A DNA stretch of 64,000 nt. Source: Thiohalophilus thiocyanatoxydans (GTDB lineage: Bacteria > Pseudomonadota > Gammaproteobacteria > UBA6429 > Thiohalophilaceae). The stretch spans positions 186,001-250,000 of the forward strand of contig NZ_SOQX01000001.1 of assembly GCF_004366735.1 (NCBI RefSeq). Direction: 5' to 3'. Made by a program: the position numbers and the translations under genes. The notes beneath the pieces were generated by a model. The model saw only the letters and a program-made list of their open reading frames with translations. It was not told where the DNA came from and made no database searches. Below, piece by piece: positions 53,180 through 62,230 of the stretch. How positions within the stretch are numbered: the stretch's first letter is position 1; each line of letters begins with the position of its first letter.

Positions 53180-54571
53180 TTATAAATTCAGCTCCTTGAT
53201 CTTGCGGGTGAGGGTGTTGCGGCCCCAGCCGAGCAACTTCGCCGCGTCCTGGCGGCGGCCGCCGGTTTTTTTGAGAGCGGTTTCGATCATCACCCGCTCG
53301 AATTGCGGCGTGGCTTCATCGAGGATGGCTGTATGGCCCCGGGCCAGTTCGTGTTCGGCCCAGTGACGCAGTAACTCACTCCAGTCACCGTCGAAATGGC
53401 TTTCCGCTTTGCCGTGCAACATCTCCGGCGGCAGATCGTCCAGATGCACGACCTGGCCCGGCGACATGACCGTCAGCCAGCGGCAGGTGTTCTCCAGTTG
53501 CCGTACGTTGCCGGGCCACTCCTGTTGCGCCAGGTAGTCCATCACCGCCCTGTCCAGGCTCTTGGCCTCGACATCGAGTTCCTTGGCGGCGCGATTCAGA
53601 AAATGTTGCGCCAGTAATGGAATGTCCTCGCGCCGTTCGCGCAGGGCGGGAATATGAATCCGGATAACATTCAGGCGATGGAACAGATCCTCGCGGAAGC
53701 GACCCTGTTCCACCAGGGTCTCCAGATTCTGATGCGTGGCGGCGATGATGCGCACGTCGACCTTGACCGCGCTGTGGCCACCGACCCGATAGAACTCGCC
53801 GTCGGCCAGCACCCGCAACAGGCGGGTCTGCAGTTCGGACGGCATGTCGCCGATCTCATCCAGAAACAGGGTGCCGCCGTCGGCCTGTTCAAAACGCCCC
53901 TGGCGGGCGGCATTGGCACCGGTGAACGCGCCCTTTTCGTGCCCGAACAGTTCCGACTCGAGCAGATCCCGCGGGATCGCGGCCATGTTCAGGGCGATAA
54001 ACGGCTGCTCGGCGCGCGGGCTGTGACGATGCAGGGCCTGGGCGACCAGCTCCTTCCCGGTGCCCGACTCGCCGTTGATCAGCACCGTAATGTTGGAGCG
54101 GGCCAGCCGGCCGATGGCGCGAAACACCTCCTGCATGGAGGGGGCCTCGCCGATGATCTCCGCATCCACCTGGCCGGCCTGCAGCTCGCCCTGCTCGCTG
54201 GCGCGCCGGTGACTCACCGCGCGACGCGCCAGCTCCACCGCCTCGTCCACATCGAACGGCTTGGGCAGATACTCGAACGCCCCTACCTGATAGGCGTTGA
54301 CCGCGCTGTCGAGATCGGTGTGCGCGGTGATGATGATCACCGGCAGACCCGGATACTTTTCATGAATCCGACCCAGCAGTTCCAGGCCGTCCATGCCCGG
54401 CATACGGATGTCACTGATGATCACATCCGGCTCGCTACGATTGAGGGCGCGCAAGACGCTGTCGGCTTCGTCGAAACTGCGCACCTCCATCTCGGCATTT
54501 TTAAACGCCTTCTCCAGTACCCAGCGGATAGAGCGGTCGTCGTCGACGATCCAGATGGTTTCCTTGCTCAT
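53180..54571 (-). CDS. glnG: Nitrogen regulation response regulator NtrC
   Basis: 463 residues from the ATG at 54571 (longer frame to 54634 has no ribosome site). Receiver domain with acceptor Asp54 (IISDIRMPGM), central AAA+ domain with Walker A GESGTGKE, the sigma-54 contact loop ESELFGHEKGAFTGA and DEIGDMP, and a C-terminal Fis-type helix-turn-helix (GRRQDAAKLLGWGRNTLTRK). Phosphorylated NtrC activates sigma-54 promoters under nitrogen limitation. It is eight bases downstream of ntrB. Confidence 0.96.
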   Translation of the reverse strand: MSKETIWIVDDDRSIRWVLEKAFKNAEMEVRSFDEADSVLRALNRSEPDVIISDIRMPGMDGLELLGRIHEKYPGLPVIIITAHTDLDSAVNAYQVGAFEYLPKPFDVDEAVELARRAVSHRRASEQGELQAGQVDAEIIGEAPSMQEVFRAIGRLARSNITVLINGESGTGKELVAQALHRHSPRAEQPFIALNMAAIPRDLLESELFGHEKGAFTGANAARQGRFEQADGGTLFLDEIGDMPSELQTRLLRVLADGEFYRVGGHSAVKVDVRIIAATHQNLETLVEQGRFREDLFHRLNVIRIHIPALRERREDIPLLAQHFLNRAAKELDVEAKSLDRAVMDYLAQQEWPGNVRQLENTCRWLTVMSPGQVVHLDDLPPEMLHGKAESHFDGDWSELLRHWAEHELARGHTAILDEATPQFERVMIETALKKTGGRRQDAAKLLGWGRNTLTRKIKELNL

Positions 54572-54578
54572 GGTTATC

Positions 54579-55652
54579 TCACGCCTCAAGTTCGATCGGG
54601 ATATAGATGGAAAACACGGTCCGGCCCGGTTCACTGTCGCACTCGATAATGCCGTGGTGCTGCTGAATCAGCGACTGGGCAATCGACAGCCCCAGACCGG
54701 TCCCTTCGGCCCGGCTGGAGACCATGGGGAAGAAAATCCGCTCCAGCACCTCCGCCGCAATGCCCGGACCGTTATCGATCACCTCGATGCGGGCAACCAG
54801 ATCGTGCTGTTTCTGGCCGATGGTGAATTTGCGCACCACCCGGGTGCGCAGCAGGATTTCGCCTTCGCCCTGCAGCGCCTCGATGGCGTTACGAATGATG
54901 TTGAGCAGGGCCTGGATGATCTGATCCGCGTCTCCCGTCAGTTCGGGGATACTGGGATCATAATCCCGCCGGATCTGGATGCCTTGCGGCGCTTCGGCCA
55001 GCAGCAGGCTGCGCACGTGCTCCAGCAGCTCATGAATATTGACCGGCGCGAGTTGCGGCAGCTTGTTGGGCCCCAGAATCCGGTTGACCAGCTTTTGCAG
55101 CCGATCGGCCTCGTTGATAATGACGTCGGTGTACTCTTTGAGATCGTCGCTCGGCAGCTCCCGGGCCAGTAACTGGGCCGCGCCGCGCAACCCGCCCAGC
55201 GGGTTTTTGATCTCATGGGCCAGCCCGCGCAGCATCTGCTGGGTGGTCTGTTGCTGGGTCGCCCGGCTCTCGTCCCGGGTGATGCGCAACAGGCGATCCA
55301 TCCGGCTCACCTCCACCAGCAGTTCCGGGCTCTGTTCCCGCTCCATCAGCGGCAGGGCGGTCAGATCCACCACCACCTCGCGGCCGTGCACCAGCTTGAG
55401 CGTGACCTCGTGGCGGGTAAAGGGATGCCCGCTGGCCAGCGCCTCGCGCAGCTCCGCGGCCACATTATCGCTCGTTTCAAACAGCGTCTCGAAACGCTGG
55501 CCGATCAGGTGGGGACCGCTGCTGCCGAACAGCATCTCGGTCGCCGCGTTGACATAGCGCAGGCGCAGATCGTGATCGAACAGCAGCAACCCCGAGGTCA
55601 TCGCCTCGAGGACCCGCTGTTGTGTGTCCGAAGAGGGGATCATCGCGTCCAT
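54579..55652 (-). CDS. glnL: Nitrogen regulation sensor kinase NtrB
   Basis: 357 residues from the ATG at 55652 (an ATG nine bases later and a GTG at 55700 are also possible). A PAS-like part (VLEAMTSGLLLFDHDLRLRY) is followed by the phosphoacceptor His in GLAHEIKNPLGGLRGAAQLL and an ATPase domain with N box QALLNIIRNAIEAL, DNGPGIAAEV, and GTGLGLSIAQSLI. It is cytoplasmic, without membrane helices, and phosphorylates NtrC when PII and glutamine signals allow. The gene has an NtrC site upstream at 55850. Confidence 0.94.
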   Translation of the reverse strand: MDAMIPSSDTQQRVLEAMTSGLLLFDHDLRLRYVNAATEMLFGSSGPHLIGQRFETLFETSDNVAAELREALASGHPFTRHEVTLKLVHGREVVVDLTALPLMEREQSPELLVEVSRMDRLLRITRDESRATQQQTTQQMLRGLAHEIKNPLGGLRGAAQLLARELPSDDLKEYTDVIINEADRLQKLVNRILGPNKLPQLAPVNIHELLEHVRSLLLAEAPQGIQIRRDYDPSIPELTGDADQIIQALLNIIRNAIEALQGEGEILLRTRVVRKFTIGQKQHDLVARIEVIDNGPGIAAEVLERIFFPMVSSRAEGTGLGLSIAQSLIQQHHGIIECDSEPGRTVFSIYIPIELEA

Positions 55653-55849
55653 ACCCTGTGCTATAGCAAAAACCAAACCACACGCGCCGTTTTCAGGCAC
55701 CGATCAGCGGATTTTTGCGTTGCACGATTAAGACCGTTTAAAAACAGTAAGTTAAGACAGGTTGCGGGGAGAGTGCCCGGTATCTGGTGCGTTTACAATG
55801 TGCGCCGGCCGCCTGCTCTGAGCAGAGCATAACGCAGAAGTCACTCTTG

Positions 55850-55866
55850 TGCACTATTATGGTGCA
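55850..55866. promoter_or_regulatory. NtrC binding site upstream of ntrBC
   Basis: TGCACT-ATTAT-GGTGCA fits the NtrC dimer site (TGCACY, five bases, RGTGCA) exactly. It lies 198 bases before ntrB, in the gap between DUF4124 and ntrB, and implies autoregulation. Confidence 0.8.
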
Positions 55867-55872
55867 AACAGA

Positions 55873-56451
55873 TCAGGGAGAGGGGGCGGAGGGAATGGCC
55901 GGCTGCTTCGGCGGCGTCATATTGGGCGCCGGGTTGGCCGGCGGGATCCGGCTGTGGCGCAACAGGTGGAAGGTAACGCTGCTGCTGGAAGCCAGTACCT
56001 CGCCATCGCCGTCCACCACCTCCAGTTTGACCGTATGGGTCCCCCGGTCCACGTTGCTCAGCGACACGGCGACCCCCTCCTCATCCAGCCGCTCGCCATC
56101 CAGGCTCCAGCGCAGAGTGTGACCGCTGCGCAATCCCGGCGTCACGTTGCCCTGCAGGGTGATATTGCCGGCATTGTTCCGGATGCTCTCATCATTGGCG
56201 GGCGAGGTGACCGCCACTTCATACGGGGGGGTATCCTCCCGATCCCGGCGGGTCGGCGGTTCAAAATTGATATCGGGGGATTTTTCAAACCGGGTCGCGG
56301 GCGCCCCCCTCGGAGACATCGCTTCCGCGCCCTCGGAAGGCTGATCGCTGTATTCCACCGAGCCGTCCGGATTGACCTTTTTATAGATCTTGTCGTCCGC
56401 CGCGACGGGCAGCGCGAAAACCAACAGCAGCATCAAACAGAGATTTCTCAT
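55873..56451 (-). CDS. DUF4124 domain protein with Ig-like tail
   Basis: 192 residues. A signal peptide (LCLMLLLVFALPVAA) is followed by the DUF4124 core DDKIYKKVNPDGSVEYSDQPSEGA and then a stranded domain (VTSPANDESIRNNAGNITLQ to TVKLEVVDGDGEVLASSSS) of Ig/FN3 character with a Pro-rich end. DUF4124 proteins are small periplasmic proteins of unknown function, frequently upstream of ntrBC and glnA, as here. Confidence 0.85.
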   Translation of the reverse strand: MRNLCLMLLLVFALPVAADDKIYKKVNPDGSVEYSDQPSEGAEAMSPRGAPATRFEKSPDINFEPPTRRDREDTPPYEVAVTSPANDESIRNNAGNITLQGNVTPGLRSGHTLRWSLDGERLDEEGVAVSLSNVDRGTHTVKLEVVDGDGEVLASSSSVTFHLLRHSRIPPANPAPNMTPPKQPAIPSAPSP

Positions 56452-56470
56452 GTCTCAAGAATAGCCCTCG

Positions 56471-57060
56471 GACGGAGCATCTACAACAGGTCTTTATTAT
56501 CAGACCGGGTTATTGGCCCGGAATCCACTTTGTTAGTAAGAGCTCAGGGACGAGGGACGAGTAACGAGGTCCGAGGAATTGATCATGGTCGACTCAACAA
56601 CATCACAAAAAAATAATTTATTTGCTCTCTTCGTGTCCTGACGGGTCATCTACAATAGTTTTTTATTATCAGCATCGATTATCAACCCGATCTCCAATTT
56701 GTAAGTGAGAGCTCAGGGGCGAGGTACGAGGTACGAGGTACGAGGTACGAGGTACGAGGTACGAGGAAGTGATCATAGTCAACTCAACAACATCACAAAG
56801 ACACAATTTATTCGCCTTCTTCGTGCCCTGACGGTGCATCAGCAACCAATAGTTATTATCCGGCTGGTTGAATGATCAGTAGTTCACCCTGTTAGTTAGA
56901 GCTCAGGGGCGAGGGACGAGTAACGAGGCGCGAGGGAAATGCAGGCTGTAGGAGGCCAGCCCTCTGGCTGATTGGTTAAGAATAGTACAATCATCGAGGC
57001 TGGATCGCTGAGGGGGCCGGCTCCCACAACAACATAATTTATTCGCCTTTTTCGTGTCTT
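56471..57060. repeat. Three tandem 170-190 base units with seven-base tracts
   Basis: Units start at about 56471, 56640 and 56830 (GACGG then CATC). Each has TTATTATC, AGAGCTCAGGG, a run of ACGAGGG/ACGAGGT units (only one to three in units one and three, about six GTACGAG in unit two at 56720-56766) and ends with AACAACATCACAAA and TTCGTG. The length difference between units comes from the seven-base tract. No gene is visible. Confidence 0.8.
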
Positions 57061-57098
57061 GGTGTCTTCGTGGTTAATATTTTTTACGTTTTGAAACA

Positions 57099-57124
57099 AA
57101 AACGCCCCCTTGCGGGGGCGTTTT
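57099..57124. terminator. Bidirectional terminator after glnA
   Basis: AAAACGCCCCC, TTGC, GGGGGCGTTTT: an 11 bp perfect stem with A run on one side and T run on the other. It ends glnA on the minus strand and would stop plus-strand readthrough. Confidence 0.9.
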
Positions 57125-57144
57125 GTTTTCACCTGTGCTGGTAC

Positions 57145-58551
57145 TTACAGGCTGTAGTACATGTCGAACTCGACCGGGTGGGTGGTCATGCGGAAGCGGG
57201 TAACCTCGTCCATCTTCAGTTTGATGTAGGCGTCAATGACATCATCGGTAAACACACCGCCCTGGGTCAAAAAGGCCCGGTCTTCGCTCAGTGCATCCAG
57301 CGCCTGATCGAAGGAGTGGCAGACGGTCGGGATGCTGGCCGCTTCTTCGGCTGGCAGATCGTAGAGATCCTTGTCCATGGCATCGCCCGGATGGATCTTG
57401 TTCTGGATGCCGTCCAGACCGGCCATCATCATGGCGGTGAACGCCAGGTACGGGTTGGCGGTCGGATCCGGGAAGCGCACCTCGATGCGGCGACCTTTCG
57501 GGTTGGCCACGTACGGGATACGAATCGAGGCGGAACGGTTACGGGCCGAATAGGCCAGCATGACCGGCGCTTCGAAGCCCGGCACCAGACGCTTGTAGGA
57601 GTTGGTCGAGGCGTTGGTGAAGGCGTTCAGCGCGCGGGCATGCTTGATGATCCCGCCGATATAGTAGAGCGCGGTTTCGGAGAGACCGCCGTACTCATTA
57701 CCGGAGAACAGGTTCTGGCCGTCCTTCATCAGTGACTGATGCACGTGCATGCCGCTGCCGTTGTCGCCGACCAGCGGCTTGGGCATGAAGGTGGCGGTCT
57801 TGCCATAGATGTGCGCGACATTGTGGATCACGTATTTCATGCGCTGGTTCCAGTCGGCCCGTTCCACCAGGGTGCTGAACTTGGTGCCGATTTCACACTG
57901 GCCGGCGGTGGCCACTTCGTGGTGGTGCACTTCGACCGGCACACCGACTTCTTCGAGTGCCAGGCACATGGCGGCACGCAGATCGTTCAGGGAGTCGACC
58001 GGCGGCACGGGGAAGTAACCACCTTTCATGCCCGGGCGGTGACCGATGTTGCCGTCGGTGTAAACCCGCTCGGAGTTCCATTCGGCTTCTTCGGAATCCA
58101 CCTTGTAGAAGGCGCCGCTCATATCCGCGCCCCAGCGAACATCGTCGAGAACGAAAAATTCCGGTTCCGGGCCGAACAGGGCGGTATCGGCAATGCCGGT
58201 GGACTGCAGATAGGCTTCACCGCGCTTGGCGATGGAGCGGGGATCCCGCTCATAGCCCTGGCCGGTGGTCGGCTCCAGGATATCGCAGGTCAGGTTCAGG
58301 CTCGGCTCTTCGGAGAAGGGGTCCAGAAAAGCGCTGTCGGGATCGGGCATCAGGATCATGTCCGATTCGTTAATGCCCTTCCAGCCGGAGATGGACGAGC
58401 CGTCAAACATCTTGCCTTCGGTAAACAGGGTTTCATCCTCGGCATGGGCCGGCACGGAAACGTGCTGCTCCTTGCCGCGGGTATCGGAAAAACGGAAGTC
58501 AATAAACTTGACGCCGTTATCTTTGATCATCTTCATGACATTGTCAGACAT
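57145..58551 (-). CDS. glnA: Glutamine synthetase, type I
   Basis: 468 residues, normal GSI-beta size. [15 protein letters not shown] and [18 protein letters not shown] open it; [13 protein letters not shown], the HVHQSL and [14 protein letters not shown] motifs bind metal, ammonia and ATP. Tyr397 in [11 protein letters not shown] is the adenylylation site used by GlnE. It makes glutamine from glutamate and ammonia. Expression is probably from the sigma-54 promoter at 58638 with NtrC sites further upstream. Confidence 0.97.
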   Translation of the reverse strand: MSDNVMKMIKDNGVKFIDFRFSDTRGKEQHVSVPAHAEDETLFTEGKMFDGSSISGWKGINESDMILMPDPDSAFLDPFSEEPSLNLTCDILEPTTGQGYERDPRSIAKRGEAYLQSTGIADTALFGPEPEFFVLDDVRWGADMSGAFYKVDSEEAEWNSERVYTDGNIGHRPGMKGGYFPVPPVDSLNDLRAAMCLALEEVGVPVEVHHHEVATAGQCEIGTKFSTLVERADWNQRMKYVIHNVAHIYGKTATFMPKPLVGDNGSGMHVHQSLMKDGQNLFSGNEYGGLSETALYYIGGIIKHARALNAFTNASTNSYKRLVPGFEAPVMLAYSARNRSASIRIPYVANPKGRRIEVRFPDPTANPYLAFTAMMMAGLDGIQNKIHPGDAMDKDLYDLPAEEAASIPTVCHSFDQALDALSEDRAFLTQGGVFTDDVIDAYIKLKMDEVTRFRMTTHPVEFDMYYSL

Positions 58552-58637
58552 TGCAGGTTCTCCGGTTATTTCAATATTCAGTGTTATTCAGAATTGCGCG
58601 GCAGACGGCGCAGTCCAAAATCTGTTGCCCGTTCAAA

Positions 58638-58653
58638 TGCACGAACCATGCCA
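58638..58653 (-). promoter_or_regulatory. Sigma-54 promoter of glnA
   Basis: On the minus strand TGGCATGGTTCGTGCA, 11 of 12 positions of TGGCAYRNNNNTTGCW. The start would be near 58628, about 75 bases before the glnA ATG. Confidence 0.8.
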
Positions 58654-58674
58654 TACCGTAACGAATTGATTTGG

Positions 58675-58691
58675 CAGGGGCCCGGCCCCTG
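58675..58691. other. GC-rich hairpin between glnA promoter and NtrC sites
   Basis: CAGGGGC-CCG-GCCCCTG is a perfect 7 bp stem. It is placed between the promoter and the activator sites, followed by GTAG. It may bend or terminate, or be a stray REP; no function assigned. Confidence 0.4.
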
Positions 58692-58715
58692 TAGATCACA
58701 GCGCCGGGGACCGAT

Positions 58716-58732
58716 TGCACTAAAATAGTGCA
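58716..58732. promoter_or_regulatory. NtrC site 1 upstream of glnA
   Basis: TGCACT-AAAAT-AGTGCA, an exact NtrC dimer site, centred about 96 bases before the predicted glnA start. Confidence 0.8.
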
Positions 58733-58746
58733 TTATATTTACATGG

Positions 58747-58763
58747 TGCACCAATATGATTCA
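58747..58763. promoter_or_regulatory. NtrC site 2 upstream of glnA
   Basis: TGCACC-AATAT-GATTCA has one perfect and one weak half. It is 31 bases from site 1, close to the spacing of the paired enhancer sites of E. coli glnA. Confidence 0.55.
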
Positions 58764-59951
58764 TTAGCGGTACAGTAACCTGACCGACTGCACCCCCTCC
58801 ACTTCCCGCGCGGCGCGGGCAAAGCGTTGGCGCAGGGCTTCGCGCTGATTCGGGTCGCGCTCCAGCACCAGATCGATTGGCAGGATCAGTTCCACCTGAA
58901 TGCCCCCGTCGAGGTAGTGTAGCGTAGTGTGGGCAATCCAGCGGGACTCTTCAATCCCGGACCAGGCTTTCTCCAGACGTCCCAGCAGATCGCTGCGACC
59001 TGGCAGGTTCAGATTCAACGGGACTCGTTCGTCATTTTCCGGATCGATGTGCACGGTCACATCGTTGACCTCTTCCACGTCACTGATCACCTTCTTGCGC
59101 ACCCGCTCACTGACATAGTGGGCTTCGGAGACGCTCAGATAGGGATCCACCTGGATGTGTACATCCACCAGCGCTTCGGCGCCGCTGCGCCGGCTGCGCA
59201 GAATGTGCAGCGCCGCGACCCCGTCAACACTCAGGATCGCTTTACGAATCGCCTCCTGGCGCTCCGGCTCCAGCGCCGTATCCACCAGCTCCTTGACGCT
59301 GTGCGCGGAGAGGCTCCAGCCAATCTTGGCGATCATGTAGGCGACACCGATGGCGGCGATGGCGTCCAGGTATTCCAGCCCCGCCATGCTCCCGGCGACC
59401 CCCAGCAGCACGATCAGCGAGGAGATGGCATCGGAACGGCTGTGCCAGGCATTGGCCTTGAGCATGTGGGATTTGTATTGACGGGCGATCGTCATGCTGT
59501 AGTGGTAGATCGCCTCCTTGCCCAGGATTGAAACACCGGCCACCACCAGCGCCCAGAAACTCGGATGCAGCAATTTGTCGGGATTGAACAGGCGGATTAC
59601 GGCATCAATACTGATCCCCGCCGCCACCGCCATCAGGGCGATCCCCAGACCGACCGTCGCCATGGTTTCGAAACGTCCGTGGCCGTAGGGGTGTTCGGCG
59701 TCGGCTTCGCGGCTGGAGTGGCGGGCGGCGTAAATCACCACCGCATCGGTCGCCAGATCGGAAAAGGAGTGCACCCCGTCGGCGATCAACGCCTGGGACT
59801 GGGCCAGCCAGCCGACCACGACCTTGAGCACCCCGAGAATCAGATCCACCAGGGCGCCGACCAGGGTGACGCGGGTAATCTGGCGGGTGCGATCATCCCG
59901 CTGGGCACGGGTGATCACCGGGGCCTGATCCCGCTCAGTCGTCGCCATCAC
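58764..59951 (-). CDS. Cation diffusion facilitator family transporter
   Basis: 395 residues from the ATG at 59951 (a second ATG follows at once). Five to six helices in residues 25-210; the metal sites are HSFSDLATD in helix 2 and HSRSDAISS in helix 5 (His/Asp pairs). The cytoplasmic tail is longer than usual (about 190 residues), with VDVHIQVDPYLSVSEAH and a second ferredoxin-like repeat (WIAHTTLHYLDGGIQVELIL). Such proteins export zinc, iron or manganese. It overlaps tusA by 17 bases. Confidence 0.9.
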   Translation of the reverse strand: MMATTERDQAPVITRAQRDDRTRQITRVTLVGALVDLILGVLKVVVGWLAQSQALIADGVHSFSDLATDAVVIYAARHSSREADAEHPYGHGRFETMATVGLGIALMAVAAGISIDAVIRLFNPDKLLHPSFWALVVAGVSILGKEAIYHYSMTIARQYKSHMLKANAWHSRSDAISSLIVLLGVAGSMAGLEYLDAIAAIGVAYMIAKIGWSLSAHSVKELVDTALEPERQEAIRKAILSVDGVAALHILRSRRSGAEALVDVHIQVDPYLSVSEAHYVSERVRKKVISDVEEVNDVTVHIDPENDERVPLNLNLPGRSDLLGRLEKAWSGIEESRWIAHTTLHYLDGGIQVELILPIDLVLERDPNQREALRQRFARAAREVEGVQSVRLLYR

Positions 59952-60180
59952 CGGCCTCGATCCGAATCACGATCTCATTATCCTGTTGCGCGGTGTCCAG
60001 CACCCGATGGCCGTTGATCCGGCACCAGGCGGGGATGTCATTCAGCGCACCCGGGTCCGTACAGGTGACTTCCAGTATCTCCCCGGGCGCCAGGGCGGCG
60101 AGCGCATCCTGCACCCGGATCACCGGCATCGGGCAGAGCAGGCGGCGCGCATCAAGTTGGTGAGTACTCACAAATACCAT
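59935..60180 (-). CDS. TusA-type sulfurtransferase
   Basis: 81 residues. LDARRLLCPMPVIRVQDALAAL contains the catalytic Cys of the CPxP motif, and ILEVTCTDPGALNDIPAWC follows the SirA/TusA fold. It passes sulfane sulfur to acceptors such as tRNA thiolation enzymes. It overlaps the ThiI-like gene upstream by 13 bases and the cation transporter downstream by 17, so the three form one translational unit. Confidence 0.92.
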   Translation of the reverse strand: MVFVSTHQLDARRLLCPMPVIRVQDALAALAPGEILEVTCTDPGALNDIPAWCRINGHRVLDTAQQDNEIVIRIEAGDGDD

Positions 60181-61211
60181 TCCTGCGGAATCGCATCCAG
60201 CGCCATCGGCGCCACCTGCAGGGTCTGCTGCCGGCCGTCGGTGTAGTTCACCTCCACCTCGACCGCCCCGGCGTCGCGCCCCTGGCTGAAACGGGCGGCG
60301 ACCCGGGCGGCGGTTTCCAGATCGGCCTCGCTGGTCTCGCCGTCGATCAGGGCCAGTGGCCCCTTGTGGCTGGCGATGCGCAGATGGATAAACTGGTTAC
60401 GATAGCCCTCGAGGAAATTGTTCTCCCCCTCCTCGCGACCGATGATCACCTTGTAATTGGGGGCCGGTCGCAAATGCCGACCCACCTTGAGCAACATGAT
60501 GTCATCCAGCTGGTAATCGCGGCTGGAGCGATGCTGCCACATATCCACCAGCTTGTCGGAGTAGTTCTTGTCGGTGAGAAAACAGCAGCCGCCGGCCGGC
60601 TGGGCATAGTCGGTGAAACCGAACTGCGCCGCCAGGGCCATCTGCGGCTTGCGCGAACGGCCGCTGAAATCATACAAGCGTTCCCGATCCACCCAGCCTT
60701 CGCGCTCGGGCAGCGTCGGGGGCAGATTCTTCGCACACAGCGGTCGCAGTAATCGATCGCCGGCCCTGGACTCGCGCTGGATCACCGGCATGGTCTCCTT
60801 GCGCTGGGACATGGGACGCTGGCCAATCACCTCGCCGGTGACGATAAAGTCAAAACCGTTGGCCGCGATCCACTCATCCGCCTTGCGCACCATAAACCCC
60901 TTGCAATCAAGACAGGGATTCATGTTCTGGCCGTAACCGTGCTTCGGGTTCAACAGCACATCCTTGTACTCCTCGATCACATCGATAATGTGCAGCTTGA
61001 TGCCCAGCTGCTCGGCCACCCACAGCGCGTTATTGCGTTTCGGTTTGGCCTGATCCTGCTTGCGGATGGCATGCGTGTGACCCTCGACGCAAAAGCCGGT
61101 GAAAAAATTGATCCCTTCCACATGCACGCCCTGCTCCTGCAAAACCCGCGCGGCCAGCAGGGAATCGAGACCTCCGGAAATGAGGGCGACGGCTTTGGGT
61201 TGTTTGCTCAT
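60168..61211 (-). CDS. ThiI/MnmA-like PP-loop protein with NFACT-R tail
   Basis: 347 residues. ALISGGLDSLLAARVLQEQG is a PP-loop ATP pyrophosphatase site (SGGxDS); NPCLDCKGFMVRKADEW and GGCCFLTDKNYSDKL hold candidate sulfur-carrying cysteines. From about 230 the protein resembles the NFACT-R domain (VGRHLRPAPNYKVIIGREEGENNFL). The family is often labelled tRNA thiouridylase or methyltransferase; the substrate is not proven. Overlap with tusA supports a sulfur-transfer role. Confidence 0.85.
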   Translation of the reverse strand: MSKQPKAVALISGGLDSLLAARVLQEQGVHVEGINFFTGFCVEGHTHAIRKQDQAKPKRNNALWVAEQLGIKLHIIDVIEEYKDVLLNPKHGYGQNMNPCLDCKGFMVRKADEWIAANGFDFIVTGEVIGQRPMSQRKETMPVIQRESRAGDRLLRPLCAKNLPPTLPEREGWVDRERLYDFSGRSRKPQMALAAQFGFTDYAQPAGGCCFLTDKNYSDKLVDMWQHRSSRDYQLDDIMLLKVGRHLRPAPNYKVIIGREEGENNFLEGYRNQFIHLRIASHKGPLALIDGETSEADLETAARVAARFSQGRDAGAVEVEVNYTDGRQQTLQVAPMALDAIPQEWYL

Positions 61212-61450
61212 GGGTACTTACCGGTGCTAGCGGGATTTGTCTGGGGAGGGCAAGGATAGCAGATTCCGCCCCTCGACTCACCAAGACATTCTTAACGCAG
61301 AGAGTCGCAGAGAATTATTATTTTTGATGAGGCCTCATCAAGATATTCCGGCGATAGCCGGAATACCTTAACAAAACCTCGTAACTAGTGCCTCGTACCT
61401 CGTCCCTGCCCGAAGGGCCAGCGCCTCTGCGTTGGATCTTTTCTCGGGAT
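61212..61450. repeat. Short repeats between ThiI-like gene and hypothetical gene
   Basis: ACGCAGAGAGTCGCAGAG at 61294-61311 and a CTCGTACCTCGTCCC patch at about 61390-61406. No gene. Confidence 0.55.
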
Positions 61451-62029
61451 TCAGTGCAATCTTCCCTTGCCGCGAGTTCGGCGGGAGTCGGGATCGGCCT
61501 GGGGCGTGGCATCGGTCACCTGCTTCAATGACTGCTGCGCCAGGGCGGAGCCGGTGTCCTGCCACAGTTCAAGATTGTTGAGCGGATCCAGTCTCTGTTC
61601 CTGACGCATATTGCGGATCGCCTGCAGCACGTCCATGGCCATGACAAAGGTCAGGGCCAGTTCGGTGTACAGGGTTGACAGGGGATCGCGACTGTCGCCC
61701 AGATGCCGGTAGGCGCTGCGGCCCAGATCCACGTAATAGCTGACCCGGACCCGGCGACGCTCGGCGCGGCGTGGAAACAGGCCGCAGTAAAGCAGGCATT
61801 GATCGCCCACGTCCCGCAGCTGATGCTGTTGTTCGCGTCCCTGGCTGAGCGCGGCCTGGAGATAGTCCAGGGCCAGAACCCGCTGGGTCATCTCCGGCCG
61901 GCTGAGGTAGCGCATCAGGGTAAAGACCAGATAACTTTCAAGATCCGGTTCCAGTTGAATCCCGGCCAGTTGCTCGGCATCGCTGACCAGACTGTGCCAC
62001 TGGGATAGTTGACCGTTCTCTTTGTCCAT
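61451..62029 (-). CDS. Conserved hypothetical helical protein
   Basis: 192 residues from the ATG at 62029, which has AGGAGGGG eight bases before it. No signal peptide or membrane helix; mostly helical, with YLVFTLMRYLSRPEMTQRVL and YYVDLGRSAYRHLGDSRDPL in the middle. I do not recognise a family. It is divergent from glyQ with a 201-base control region. Confidence 0.7.
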   Translation of the reverse strand: MDKENGQLSQWHSLVSDAEQLAGIQLEPDLESYLVFTLMRYLSRPEMTQRVLALDYLQAALSQGREQQHQLRDVGDQCLLYCGLFPRRAERRRVRVSYYVDLGRSAYRHLGDSRDPLSTLYTELALTFVMAMDVLQAIRNMRQEQRLDPLNNLELWQDTGSALAQQSLKQVTDATPQADPDSRRTRGKGRLH

Positions 62030-62159
62030 CACAACGCCCCTCCTGATCGGATACCTCTTCAATTAAATCATCGACCCTTTTGCCGCCAACTTGAAGCTTT
62101 TACCCGTCCAGCAGGCGAATCCTGAACTTGCCAAATACCAAAAACCGTATCTCATATGG

Positions 62160-62188
62160 TTATCACGGGGCCGTGGCGCGGCTATAAT
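62160..62188 (+). promoter_or_regulatory. Sigma-70 promoter of glyQS
   Basis: TTATCA (62160-62165), 17 bases, and a perfect TATAAT (62183-62188). The transcript would start near 62195, which rules out the open frame beginning at 62156. Confidence 0.65.
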
Positions 62189-62230
62189 GTGGCCTCTTTT
62201 CCCCTGACCCATATATATAAAGGTATCAGC

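Noticed and set aside
57739-58728. 329-codon frame opposite glnA
   Set aside because: Runs through the glnA promoter and NtrC control region; no start context.
62156-62230. Longer GlyQ start
   Set aside because: It would place the start before the -10 element and adds residues no GlyQ has.
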